Of a stretch of DNA of 13,595 nt, positions 6,934 through 13,595 are shown piece by piece. Source of the DNA: an uncultured Erysipelotrichaceae bacterium (GTDB taxonomy: Bacteria > Bacillota_I > Bacilli_A > Erysipelotrichales > Erysipelotrichaceae); NCBI GenBank assembly GCA_902766675.1, contig CACXEN010000189.1:1-13595 (forward strand), given 5' to 3'. The notes under the pieces were generated by a model. That model worked only from the letters and a program-made list of their open reading frames with translations, was not told where the DNA came from and did not search any database. The first letter of the stretch is position 1. The number at the start of each line of letters is the position of its first letter. Both the position numbers and the translations under genes were made by a program.

Positions 6934-8111
6934 GTTTAATTAATACAAGAATTGATGGGAATCAATTGACAGTCTTCTTAGAAGGACATATTGATTCTTC
7001 AAATGCACAAAGTGTAGAAAATGAACTAACAGAAGCACGTAAAGCATATCCATGTGACAGTATTATTATTGACGCAACGAATTTGAAATATATATCTAGT
7101 GCAGGATTACGCATTATATTACGATTGAAAAAAGAGTTTACGAATTTAAAAATCACAAATGTATCAAGTGAGGTATATGAAATCTTTGATGTGACAGGAT
7201 TCACAGAAATGATGGATGTTTCAAAAGCATTCCGCACCATTGATGTAGAAGGTTGTGAAGTAATTGGACAAGGCGCAAATGGTAAAGTATATCGTATTGA
7301 TCCAGACACAATCGTAAAAGTATATCTCAATCCAGATTCATTACCAGATATTGAACGTGAAAGAGAACTGGCACGTACAGCACTTATTTTAGGTATCCCT
7401 ACCGCAATTCCATATGATGTTGTAAAAGTAGGGGATGGATATGGTTCTGTCTTTGAATTATTAAATGCTAAATCATTTGCGAAATTAATTGCGGAAGATC
7501 CAAATCGGCTAGATGAAGTTGTGAAAATGTCTGTAGATTTATTGAAAAAGATTCATAGTACAGAAGTAAAACCAAATATCATGCCAGATATGAAAGAAGT
7601 AGCAGTAAAGTGGGTTGAATTCTTGGTAGATTATTTACCAGAAAATACCTATCAAAAGCTACATCGAATGGTATTAGATGTACCACAAGATTTCCATATG
7701 ATGCATGGTGATTATCATATTAAAAATGTTATGTTACAAGATAATGAAGCATTATTAATTGATATGGATACACTATGTACTGGTAATCCAGTCTTTGAAT
7801 TCGCTTCTATATATAACGCATATCAAGGATATAGTGAGATAGATCATAAGAATATTGAAGATTTCTTAGGAATTACATTTGAAATGGGCAAAGAGATTTG
7901 GGAAAAGACATTGAATCTATATTTTGACAATAAAAGCCCAGAAGAAATTGAAGAGATCGCAAAAAAAGCACGTATCATTGGCTATGCGAGAATTATTCGT
8001 AGATCAATCCGTCGTAAAGCATTAGAAAGCGAAGATGGAAAAGCATATGTGGAACACTTCACAAATGAAATATGTAAATTAATTGATGAAGTGGATAGCC
8101 TATTATTTTAA
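6930..8111 (+). CDS. STAS domain fused to an APH/choline-kinase-like phosphotransferase
   Basis: A 393-residue two-domain protein. Residues 1-105 are a STAS domain resembling the first gene of this operon: GHIDSSNA, YISSAGLR (54-61, candidate phosphoserine Ser57) and EIFDVTGFTEMMDV. Residues from about 109 to the end form an aminoglycoside-phosphotransferase-like kinase: glycine-rich loop IGQGANGKVYR (112-122), ATP lysine K130 in TIVKVY, catalytic loop HGDYHIKNVM with D261 and N266, and metal ligand D278 in IDMDT. The catalytic residues are all present, so it is probably active, but whether on a small molecule or a protein cannot be told. The STAS part suggests that it is controlled by, or competes for, the HATPase upstream. 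Shine-Dalgarno GGAGGAG (6919-6925); ATGA overlap with the hydrolase. It is the last gene of the operon by tight spacing. Confidence 0.88.
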   Translation: MSLINTRIDGNQLTVFLEGHIDSSNAQSVENELTEARKAYPCDSIIIDATNLKYISSAGLRIILRLKKEFTNLKITNVSSEVYEIFDVTGFTEMMDVSKAFRTIDVEGCEVIGQGANGKVYRIDPDTIVKVYLNPDSLPDIERERELARTALILGIPTAIPYDVVKVGDGYGSVFELLNAKSFAKLIAEDPNRLDEVVKMSVDLLKKIHSTEVKPNIMPDMKEVAVKWVEFLVDYLPENTYQKLHRMVLDVPQDFHMMHGDYHIKNVMLQDNEALLIDMDTLCTGNPVFEFASIYNAYQGYSEIDHKNIEDFLGITFEMGKEIWEKTLNLYFDNKSPEEIEEIAKKARIIGYARIIRRSIRRKALESEDGKAYVEHFTNEICKLIDEVDSLLF

Positions 8112-8176
8112 TAAAAGCATATTACTTTTCAAATCTTATTATTCGCAATAGGATAAAAATGTAGGAGGACATAAAT

Positions 8177-8335
8177 ATGGATAAGTATGTATGCACAGTG
8201 TGTGGATATGTGTATGACCCTGAATTAGGAGATCCAGAAAACAATGTAAATGCAGGTACTGCATTTGAGGATTTACCAGAAGATTGGGTATGCCCACTTT
8301 GCAAAGTAGATAAAACATTATTTGAAAAGCAATAA
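8177..8335 (+). CDS. Rubredoxin
   Basis: A 52-residue rubredoxin, a small cytoplasmic electron carrier with one iron bound by four cysteines. The two knuckles are [14 protein letters not shown] (C6, C9) and VCPLCKVDK (C39, C42), with the usual [13 protein letters not shown] between them and the standard length. A strong Shine-Dalgarno GGAGG (8164-8168) lies 8 nt before the ATG. It follows the partner-switch operon by 65 nt with no clear terminator between, so read-through is possible; no convincing promoter was found in the gap. Typical of anaerobes, where it serves oxygen and peroxide detoxification partners. None of those partners is nearby. Confidence 0.96.
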   Translation: MDKYVCTVCGYVYDPELGDPENNVNAGTAFEDLPEDWVCPLCKVDKTLFEKQ

Positions 8336-8338
8336 ATG

Positions 8339-8370
8339 AAATAAGGAATTCTTAGGAATTCCTTATTTTT
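8339..8370 (+). terminator. Strong bidirectional terminator between rubredoxin and the DUF218 gene
   Basis: A perfect 13-bp inverted repeat (8339-8351 and 8356-8368, core AAGGAATTC) with loop TTAG and a T run at 8366-8370. It starts 3 nt after the rubredoxin stop. On the minus strand the same hairpin follows directly on the DUF218 stop codon, with a T-rich tail interrupted by C, so it serves both convergent genes. Confidence 0.9.
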
Positions 8371-9118
8371 AAAATGTGATATATCCACGTAAGAAATCTT
8401 TGATGATTCCAAAGAATTCTCGAAACATATTATTTGGCAAATAGAGTAGTCTAGAAGAGCTAGCGATACCGTATACATTTTTATATCCTACTGTTTTGGC
8501 AATAGATACAGCTCGAAACATATGGAAGTTGTTAGAGATAATACCTACAGAATGATTATCGATATCTAGAAATTCTTTACTATTTTCTAAATTTTCAAAT
8601 GTGTCACGTGATGTATCTTCAAGGATGCAACGACTTTCATCAATACCATTTTCGACTAAATATTTTTGCATGCCTTTTGCTTCGGAGTAGGGTTCATTAA
8701 ATCCTTTTCCACCAGATAATATGCATTTTGCATTTGGATGCTCATCTAAATAAGATTTTGCGGTATCTAGGCGATATTTTAAAACAACACTAGGACCATC
8801 CTCATGGATTTGTGCGCCTAATACAATAATATAATCTAAGTCTTTATCACAATCATATGCAAAACCAGAGGCAATACGACTTTCCACAAATAAGAAGATT
8901 CCAATTGCACATATTGCAATTACGACAATGCATTTTTGTAATAGGGAAGGTAATTTGGAATATAAATGAATAGATGAAAAATATGCAAATATAAAACACG
9001 TAATACTAATGACTAAAAGAATAGAGAAAAATGATGTATCTCCAAAGAATACAATCATCGCTAATGCATATAAGAGGAAGAGTCCTCCAAATAGTATCCA
9101 TAATAGTTTCCAAGACAT
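8369..9118 (-). CDS. YdcF/SanA-family (DUF218) membrane protein
   Basis: From the ATG at 9118 this is a 249-residue protein with three N-terminal hydrophobic helices (about 4-25, 29-47, 62-79) and a C-terminal DUF218 domain. Family marks are DYIIVLGAQ (95-103), the YRLDTA segment, CILSGGKG, the EA/KYLVENGI stretch, LEDTSRDTFENLENS and the ISNNFHMFRA segment. SanA, ElyC and YdcF relatives are linked to envelope integrity and peptidoglycan or lipid-carrier metabolism; the reaction is not established. Three helices put the DUF218 domain outside if the N-terminus is inside. A TTG at 9157 would add 13 residues (LTKKQKTFIFYI), but the next codons TTG ACG form a -35 box, so I reject it. There is no Shine-Dalgarno. 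It is divergent from marR and may share its operator. Confidence 0.87.
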   Translation of the reverse strand: MSWKLLWILFGGLFLLYALAMIVFFGDTSFFSILLVISITCFIFAYFSSIHLYSKLPSLLQKCIVVIAICAIGIFLFVESRIASGFAYDCDKDLDYIIVLGAQIHEDGPSVVLKYRLDTAKSYLDEHPNAKCILSGGKGFNEPYSEAKGMQKYLVENGIDESRCILEDTSRDTFENLENSKEFLDIDNHSVGIISNNFHMFRAVSIAKTVGYKNVYGIASSSRLLYLPNNMFREFFGIIKDFLRGYITF

Positions 9119-9125
9119 AATATAG

Positions 9126-9154
9126 AATATAAAAGTTTTCTGTTTTTTCGTCAA
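9126..9154 (-). promoter_or_regulatory. Promoter of the DUF218 gene, leaderless layout
   Basis: On the minus strand TTGACG (plus coordinates 9149-9154), a 17-bp spacer and TATATT (9126-9131) form a near-consensus sigma-A promoter. The -10 ends 7 nt before ATG 9118, which predicts an mRNA without a 5' leader. Confidence 0.65.
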
Positions 9155-9159
9155 CAAAA

Positions 9160-9175
9160 CAATAGCATGCTATTG
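9160..9175. promoter_or_regulatory. Putative MarR operator (perfect 16-bp palindrome)
   Basis: CAATAGCATGCTATTG is a perfect palindrome of the size bound by MarR dimers. It overlaps the first bases of the marR -35 box (9173-9178) and lies 5 bp upstream of the -35 of the divergent DUF218 promoter. Autorepression by the adjacent MarR protein is the natural reading. Visible in sequence; binding inferred. Confidence 0.7.
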
Positions 9176-9201
9176 AAAGTGTAGATATATCAGAGTAATA
9201 T
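9173..9201 (+). promoter_or_regulatory. Promoter of the marR-ABC operon
   Basis: TTGAAA (9173-9178), a 17-bp spacer and TAATAT (9196-9201). The first ATG (9205) lies 3 nt and the second (9211) 9 nt after the -10, so the transcript starts about at the start codon; the leader is absent or only a few bases long. Confidence 0.6.
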
Positions 9202-9204
9202 TAT

Positions 9205-9654
9205 ATGGCTATGCATAAAGAAGATAATTTAGGTTTACTATTGAAAAAAATACATAATGAAATGAAAAAGAGAGTCGATTTTGATATGCAAAAAATGGAT
9301 TTAACTTTTTCACAACACCATGTATTAATGTATTTACGCCATCAAAACAAACAAAGCGTTTCTCTAAAAGAATTGGAGAAGCATTTTTCTGTAGCACAAT
9401 CTACGATGGCAGGCATAGTAAAAAGATTAGAGGAAAGAGGATTTATTACAGCATATATGGATGATAAGGATAAGCGAGTAAAGAAAATAAAGCTTAGTAA
9501 ACAAGGCATTCAGATATGTGAAAAATCTTGTGTTAATATGCAAGAGAAGGAAAGAGAATTAAGTGCAGTTCTAACAAAACAAGAAAAGAAAGAATTAGTG
9601 AAATTGTTAGAGAAGTTATATACAAAAATGAAAGAGGGAGGCACCGATGATTAA
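9205..9654 (+). CDS. MarR-family transcriptional regulator
   Basis: A 149-residue winged-helix regulator (147 if it starts at the ATG at 9211, which fits the promoter better). The DNA-binding part spans about 34-105: FSQHHVLMYL, then SLKELEKHFSVAQSTMAGIVKRLEERGFI (recognition helix about 64-78), and the wing with D89 and R91 in the DDKDKR stretch, the MarR signature. N- and C-terminal helices form the dimer interface. MarR proteins usually repress their own operon until a ligand binds. Here the gene overlaps the first ABC gene by 8 nt, so the regulator and exporter are co-expressed, and a perfect palindrome sits at the promoter. No cysteine lies in the N-terminal sensor region; C-terminal cysteines occur around residues 112-118. 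The ligand is unknown. Confidence 0.93.
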   Translation: MAMHKEDNLGLLLKKIHNEMKKRVDFDMQKMDLTFSQHHVLMYLRHQNKQSVSLKELEKHFSVAQSTMAGIVKRLEERGFITAYMDDKDKRVKKIKLSKQGIQICEKSCVNMQEKERELSAVLTKQEKKELVKLLEKLYTKMKEGGTDD

Positions 9655-11386
9655 AAAACTTGCATCAGAAATAAGAGAATATAAAAAAGACACAATTTTA
9701 ACACCGGTGTATACCGCTTTAGAAGTTGTTATGGAAGTATCCATTCCATTTATCATGGCATTTATTATTGATGAAGGTATCAATAAAGGAAATCTTTCAA
9801 TGGTATTTCGTTATGGATCATTGATGATAGTGATGGCATTATTAAGTTTATTCTTTGGATTTCAAGCTGGTAGATATGCGGCTAGTGCATCTACTGGCTT
9901 CGCAAAGAATCTTCGCAAAGATATGTTTGAAAAGATTCAAGATTTCTCATTTCAAAATATCGATAAATTTACAACAGCAGGATTAGTAACGCGTTTAACG
10001 ACAGATGTTACTCGCGTACAAAATGCATTTCAAATGATTATCCGCATTGGTGTAAGACCACCAATGATGATTATTGTGTCAGTGATTATGTGTTTTGTGA
10101 TTTCAAAAAGTCTTTCTGTCATATACTTGGTTGCGATTCCAATCCTTGCGATATGTTTAGGATTTATTATCAAATTCGCTACCAAAGCATTCCGTGCCAC
10201 ATTTGAAAAATATGATGCATTAAATGCGAGTGTGCAAGAAAATGTGACAGGAATTCGTGTGGTAAAAGCTTTCGTAAGAGAAGAATATGAAAATGTAAAA
10301 TTTATGAAGGCAGTCGATGGATTAAAGGACATGTTTGTAAAAGCGGAAAAGATTATTGCGTTTAATGGTCCAGTTATGAACTTGATTGCGAACGGCTGTA
10401 TTATTGCCTTATCTTGGTTTGGTGCTAAACAAGTTGTTTCAGGAAGTATTACAACAGGGAATTTAACATCTTTATTTTCATATGTAATGAATATACTTAT
10501 GTCATTGATGATGTTATCAATGGTATTTGTGATGATCACAATGTCCATGGCCGCTATTCAAAGAATCTTAGAAGTATTAGATGAAGTACCATCATTATCA
10601 AATAAAGAAAATCCAATCATGGAAGTAAAAGATGGATCGATTGATTTTAATCATGTGAATTTCTCCTATCAAGAAGGTAGTGGAGAATATGTATTAAAAG
10701 ATATTGATTTGCATATTAAATCCGGTGAAACAATTGGTATTTTAGGACCAACAGGTTCTGGTAAATCAACATTTGTTGCTTTGATATCGCGCTTATATGA
10801 CACCACAGAAGGAAATGTAAAAGTAGGGGGTATCGATGTCAGAGATTACGATATGGAAGTATTGCGTGATGCAGTATCTGTCGTATTACAAAAGAATGTT
10901 TTATTCTCTGGCACAATTTTGGATAATTTAAGATGGGGAAATGAAAATGCGACAGATGAAGAATGCATCGAGGCATGTAAGCTAGCATGTGCAGATTCAT
11001 TTATCCAAGAATTCCCAGATGGCTATCATACAAAAATCGAACAAGGTGGTACGAATGTTTCAGGTGGACAACGCCAAAGATTATGTATTGCGCGTGCTCT
11101 TTTGAAAAAACCAAAAATACTAATTTTAGATGATTCAACGAGTGCTGTTGATACACATACAGATAGTGAAATTAGAAAAGCATTTAAACAATATATACCA
11201 GAAACTACGAAACTTATTATTTCGCAACGTATTGCAAGTATCCAAGACGCAGATCGAGTTTTAGTATTACATAGAGGTGAGATCAGCGGATTTGATACAC
11301 CAGAAAACTTACTTGCGACAAATGAAATATATAAAGAAGTTCATGACACCCAAACAAGTGGTGGTGGCGACTTCGATGAGATGTAG
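9647..11386 (+). CDS. ABC exporter subunit A (half-transporter with degenerate ATP site)
   Basis: A 579-residue half-transporter: six-helix membrane domain (about 1-310) fused to a nucleotide-binding domain. Walker A is GPTGSGKST (367-375), the Q-loop VLQKNVLFSG, the signature VSGGQ (471-475) and Walker B ILILDDS (491-497). The residue after the Walker B aspartate is Asp496 instead of the catalytic Glu, and the switch histidine is Gln527 (ISQRI). These two changes mark the non-catalytic site of heterodimeric exporters such as TM287/288, BmrCD and LmrCD; its own signature is canonical and should complete the active site of the partner. Shine-Dalgarno GGGAGG (9636-9641) lies inside the marR 3' end. 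It probably pairs with the protein from 11400. Substrates are likely drugs or toxic amphiphiles. Confidence 0.93.
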   Translation: MIKKLASEIREYKKDTILTPVYTALEVVMEVSIPFIMAFIIDEGINKGNLSMVFRYGSLMIVMALLSLFFGFQAGRYAASASTGFAKNLRKDMFEKIQDFSFQNIDKFTTAGLVTRLTTDVTRVQNAFQMIIRIGVRPPMMIIVSVIMCFVISKSLSVIYLVAIPILAICLGFIIKFATKAFRATFEKYDALNASVQENVTGIRVVKAFVREEYENVKFMKAVDGLKDMFVKAEKIIAFNGPVMNLIANGCIIALSWFGAKQVVSGSITTGNLTSLFSYVMNILMSLMMLSMVFVMITMSMAAIQRILEVLDEVPSLSNKENPIMEVKDGSIDFNHVNFSYQEGSGEYVLKDIDLHIKSGETIGILGPTGSGKSTFVALISRLYDTTEGNVKVGGIDVRDYDMEVLRDAVSVVLQKNVLFSGTILDNLRWGNENATDEECIEACKLACADSFIQEFPDGYHTKIEQGGTNVSGGQRQRLCIARALLKKPKILILDDSTSAVDTHTDSEIRKAFKQYIPETTKLIISQRIASIQDADRVLVLHRGEISGFDTPENLLATNEIYKEVHDTQTSGGGDFDEM

Positions 11387-11399
11387 AAAGGAGGCCAAC

Positions 11400-13283
11400 A
11401 TGACAGATAAAAAAGCAGGAAATAAAAAAATGAATTTCAAAGTATTAAAAAGAGTGCTTGCATATTTATTGAAAGATTATAAATGGCACTTTGCGATTGT
11501 GATGGTTTGTTTATTAGTTGAAACACTTTGTGGCCTTCAAAGAACACTTTTCATGCGTGAATTAATCGATGAATATATCATGCCAATGATTGGCACAACA
11601 AATCCAAATTTCCAACCATTATTGCAGAGATTGATTTGGTTGGCATCGGTATTGTTGTGTGGAATGTTAGTGGGATATATTTCTCAGCGCATCATGGTTG
11701 TTATGGGACAAGGAACCATGGCACGTATTAGAAAAGAATTATTTACACATATGGAAAAATTACCAATTAAATACTTTGATACACATGCCCATGGTGACAT
11801 CATGTCTTTATATACAAATGATATTGATACATTAAGACAACTTGTTGGTCAAAGTATTCCAAATTTAATTTCTTCATTCATCATGGTAGTTACTGTATTT
11901 ATATCTATGATTACTTTACATGCACCACTTACACTAGTTTCAATTGCGATGATCATCATTATGATGATTGTATCAACGAAATTAGGCGGCAAGTCGAGAA
12001 TGTATTTTAGTAAACAACAGGAACAACTTGGAAAAACAAATGGATATATTGAAGAAATGATCAGTGGCCAAAAAGTCATCAAAGTATTCAATCATGAAGA
12101 TAAAACAATTGAAGAGTTTAATACTTTAAATGAAGAATTACGAGATAGCGCAAATAATGCCAATAAATATGCCAATATCATGATGCCTATTATGGGAAAT
12201 CTTGGTCATATTTCTTATGTGGTATGTGCTATTAGTGGAGCTACGATGGCTTTATCAGGTCATTTCTCAATCACAGTTGGTGTTTTAATCACATTCTTAA
12301 CACTCAATCGTAATTTCTCTATGCCAATTACACAGATGGCCCAACAAGTCGCATCCATCATTGGTGCAATGGCAGGTGCTGAACGTATTTTCTCTGTCAT
12401 GGATGAACCAGTTGAATTTGATGAGGGATATGTGGAATTGGTTAAAGTAAAAGAGGAAAATGGAGAACTCTTAGAAACGGATGAGAATACTGGTTTATGG
12501 GCTTGGCGTCATCCACATAAAGAAGATGGTACAGTCACATATACAAAGTTAGAAGGTAAAATTAACTTCTATGATGTGGACTTTAGCTATGATGGGAAAA
12601 AGACTGTCTTGCATGATATTGATTTATTTGCGGAGCCAGGTCAAAAGATTGCGCTTGTTGGATCAACTGGTGCAGGTAAAACAACAATTACGAATTTGAT
12701 TAATCGATTCTATGATATCGATGATGGAAAGATTCGTTACGATGACATCAATATCAATAAAATTAAAAAACCTGATTTAAGAAAATCGTTAGGTATTGTT
12801 TTACAAGATACACATTTATTCAGTGGAACAGTAATGGATAATATTCGTTATGGTAGATTAGATGCGACAGATGAAGAATGTATCGCAGCTGCTAAATTAG
12901 CTAGAGCAGATGGATTTATTCGAAGATTACCAGATGGTTATAACACAATGTTAAAAGGTGATGGTGGAAATCTTTCTCAAGGACAAAGACAGTTGTTGGC
13001 GATTGCTAGATGTGCAGTTGCAGATCCTCCAGCAATGATATTAGATGAAGCGACTTCATCAATCGACTCTAGAACAGAAAAGATAGTCCAAGAAGGAATG
13101 GATGCTTTAATGCACGGCCGTACAACATTTGTGATCGCCCATAGACTATCTACTGTTCGTAATGCGGATTGTATTATGGTGCTAGAAGGTGGAAAAATTA
13201 TTGAACGCGGTAGTCATGATGATTTGATTGCGAAACAAGGAAAGTATTATCAATTGTATACAGGTAATGCGATCGCCGAATAA
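11400..13283 (+). CDS. ABC exporter subunit B (half-transporter with catalytic ATP site)
   Basis: A 627-residue half-transporter with a six-helix membrane domain (about 20-340), a linker of roughly 60 residues including LWAWRHPHKEDG, and a nucleotide-binding domain. Walker A is GSTGAGKTT (421-429), Walker B AMILDEATS with catalytic Glu550, and the switch histidine is His581 (IAHRLS). Its signature is LSQGQ (525-529) instead of LSGGQ. This complements subunit A: the active site uses this protein's Walker motifs with the intact VSGGQ of subunit A, while the inactive site combines the changed Walker B and Gln of subunit A with LSQGQ. I chose the ATG at 11400 with Shine-Dalgarno AAAGGAGG (11387-11394); a frame open from 11277 overlaps subunit A and lacks family sequence. 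It is last in the marR operon, 13 nt after subunit A. Confidence 0.94.
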   Translation: MTDKKAGNKKMNFKVLKRVLAYLLKDYKWHFAIVMVCLLVETLCGLQRTLFMRELIDEYIMPMIGTTNPNFQPLLQRLIWLASVLLCGMLVGYISQRIMVVMGQGTMARIRKELFTHMEKLPIKYFDTHAHGDIMSLYTNDIDTLRQLVGQSIPNLISSFIMVVTVFISMITLHAPLTLVSIAMIIIMMIVSTKLGGKSRMYFSKQQEQLGKTNGYIEEMISGQKVIKVFNHEDKTIEEFNTLNEELRDSANNANKYANIMMPIMGNLGHISYVVCAISGATMALSGHFSITVGVLITFLTLNRNFSMPITQMAQQVASIIGAMAGAERIFSVMDEPVEFDEGYVELVKVKEENGELLETDENTGLWAWRHPHKEDGTVTYTKLEGKINFYDVDFSYDGKKTVLHDIDLFAEPGQKIALVGSTGAGKTTITNLINRFYDIDDGKIRYDDININKIKKPDLRKSLGIVLQDTHLFSGTVMDNIRYGRLDATDEECIAAAKLARADGFIRRLPDGYNTMLKGDGGNLSQGQRQLLAIARCAVADPPAMILDEATSSIDSRTEKIVQEGMDALMHGRTTFVIAHRLSTVRNADCIMVLEGGKIIERGSHDDLIAKQGKYYQLYTGNAIAE

Positions 13284-13382
13284 ATAATTGAGAATGTTGG
13301 TAAGGAAAACTATAATTGAAGTAGTAGAGCAAATACCGTGACGCAAATGAATTCAAAAAAGGTAGTGGATACGAAGTATCGA

Positions 13383-13412
13383 CTGATAGGAATGAACTTT
13401 GTTTTGTATAAT
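13383..13412 (+). promoter_or_regulatory. Possible promoter upstream of the last gene
   Basis: A perfect TATAAT (13407-13412) with CTGATA (13383-13388) at an 18-bp spacing. A transcript starting near 13419 would meet a terminator-like hairpin (13429-13469) within about 50 nt, so it would make a very short RNA or be subject to attenuation. Confidence 0.35.
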
Positions 13413-13428
13413 ACATTGGTTTTTCATG

Positions 13429-13469
13429 ATATTCCAAAATTGATCTTTTGATTTTGAAATATTTTTTTT
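13429..13469 (+). terminator. Terminator-like hairpin after the ABC operon
   Basis: ATATTCCAAAAT (13429-13440) pairs with ATTTTGAAATAT (13451-13462) over 12 bp with one C-A mismatch, closed by a 10-nt loop and followed by eight T (13462-13469). It is AT-rich, so weaker than the 8339 terminator. It probably ends the marR-ABC transcript 150 nt past the last stop. The rest of the 13284-13518 gap holds no coding sequence I can support; a small GATAC-GAA-GTATC hairpin lies at 13367-13379. Confidence 0.55.
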
Positions 13470-13518
13470 CATTTAGAAGAAGGCGATATTGAACACAAAA
13501 AGAAAGATGAGGGGTTAT

Positions 13519-13595
13519 ATGAAAATATGTATGCCTAAAGTGATGCAACATTTACCAGATGGAATACCAACTGGAGAAGGTGTTGTAAAAAGTAC
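13519..13595 (+). CDS. Start of an unidentified gene, cut by the window end
   Basis: An open frame begins with ATG at 13519 after a good Shine-Dalgarno (GAGGGG, 13509-13514) and runs to the end of the window with no stop. The 25 visible residues begin MKICMPKVMQHLPDGIPTG and continue EGVVKS. I do not recognise the family. It has no signal peptide or membrane segment in this stretch. The ribosome-binding site and the preceding terminator-like hairpin support a separate real gene. Confidence 0.6.
   Translation, partial: MKICMPKVMQHLPDGIPTGEGVVKS

Noticed and set aside
8112..8176. Weak AAAAG/CTTTT hairpin after the partner-switch operon
   Set aside because: Five AT-rich pairs with a 7-nt loop and no T run; not a credible terminator.
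11277..11399. Upstream extension of ABC subunit B by 41 residues
   Set aside because: It overlaps subunit A in another frame, has no ribosome-binding site and is not family sequence; ATG 11400 has an AAAGGAGG.
13198..13551. Minus-strand frame of 117 residues over the last gap
   Set aside because: It overlaps the end of ABC subunit B and the start of the next gene, is rich in His/Tyr/Ser as expected for a shadow of AT-rich DNA, and has no ribosome-binding site.

Overview
The window looks like chromosome of an AT-rich, low-GC Gram-positive bacterium (Bacillota). Support: AT-rich coding sequence, Shine-Dalgarno sites of the AGGAGG type, three tRNA genes without an encoded CCA end, an RsbU/RsbV-style partner-switching cassette, and a MarR gene with a paired ABC exporter. 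A small rubredoxin fits an anaerobic or microaerobic lifestyle. An anaerobic Erysipelotrichia/Clostridia-type host is my best guess, by general resemblance only.

Layout. 1-103: nothing identifiable. 104-1489: a MATE-family efflux protein. 1493-1730 (minus): a tRNA-Glu/tRNA-Trp operon with its own promoter and terminator, convergent with the MATE gene. 1772-2588: uridine phosphorylase (udp). 2585-3671 (minus): mutY, whose stop codon overlaps that of udp. 3660-3750: tRNA-Gly(CCC), divergent from mutY with overlapping promoters. 3793-8111: a four-gene operon of STAS antagonist, membrane sensor with PP2C phosphatase and HATPase domains, stand-alone alarmone hydrolase (HD), and a STAS-kinase fusion. 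8177-8370: rubredoxin and a strong bidirectional terminator. 8369-9154 (minus): a membrane-anchored YdcF/SanA (DUF218) protein. 9160-13283: a MarR regulator with a perfect 16-bp palindrome at its promoter, followed by a heterodimeric ABC exporter. 13284-13518: a non-coding gap with a TATAAT box and a U-tailed hairpin. 13519-end: the start of an unidentified gene.

How it works together. The 3900-8111 operon is the most interesting part. It holds both enzymatic halves of a partner switch, phosphatase and anti-sigma-type kinase, in one transmembrane protein. It has two antagonist (STAS) domains, one of them fused to an APH-like kinase fold, plus a (p)ppGpp hydrolase. No sigma factor and no separate RsbW are present. 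I read it as a membrane signal-transduction unit coupling an outside signal to a STAS phosphorylation state and to alarmone level; the output is not in the window. The MarR-ABC operon looks like an autoregulated drug or toxic-compound exporter.

A second theme is start-site architecture. MATE, mutY and the DUF218 gene have no Shine-Dalgarno. Each has a promoter-like -35/-10 pair whose -10 ends 6-7 nt before an ATG, which predicts leaderless mRNAs. In the MATE and DUF218 genes the longest reading frame starts at a TTG that is part of, or directly next to, the -35 box.
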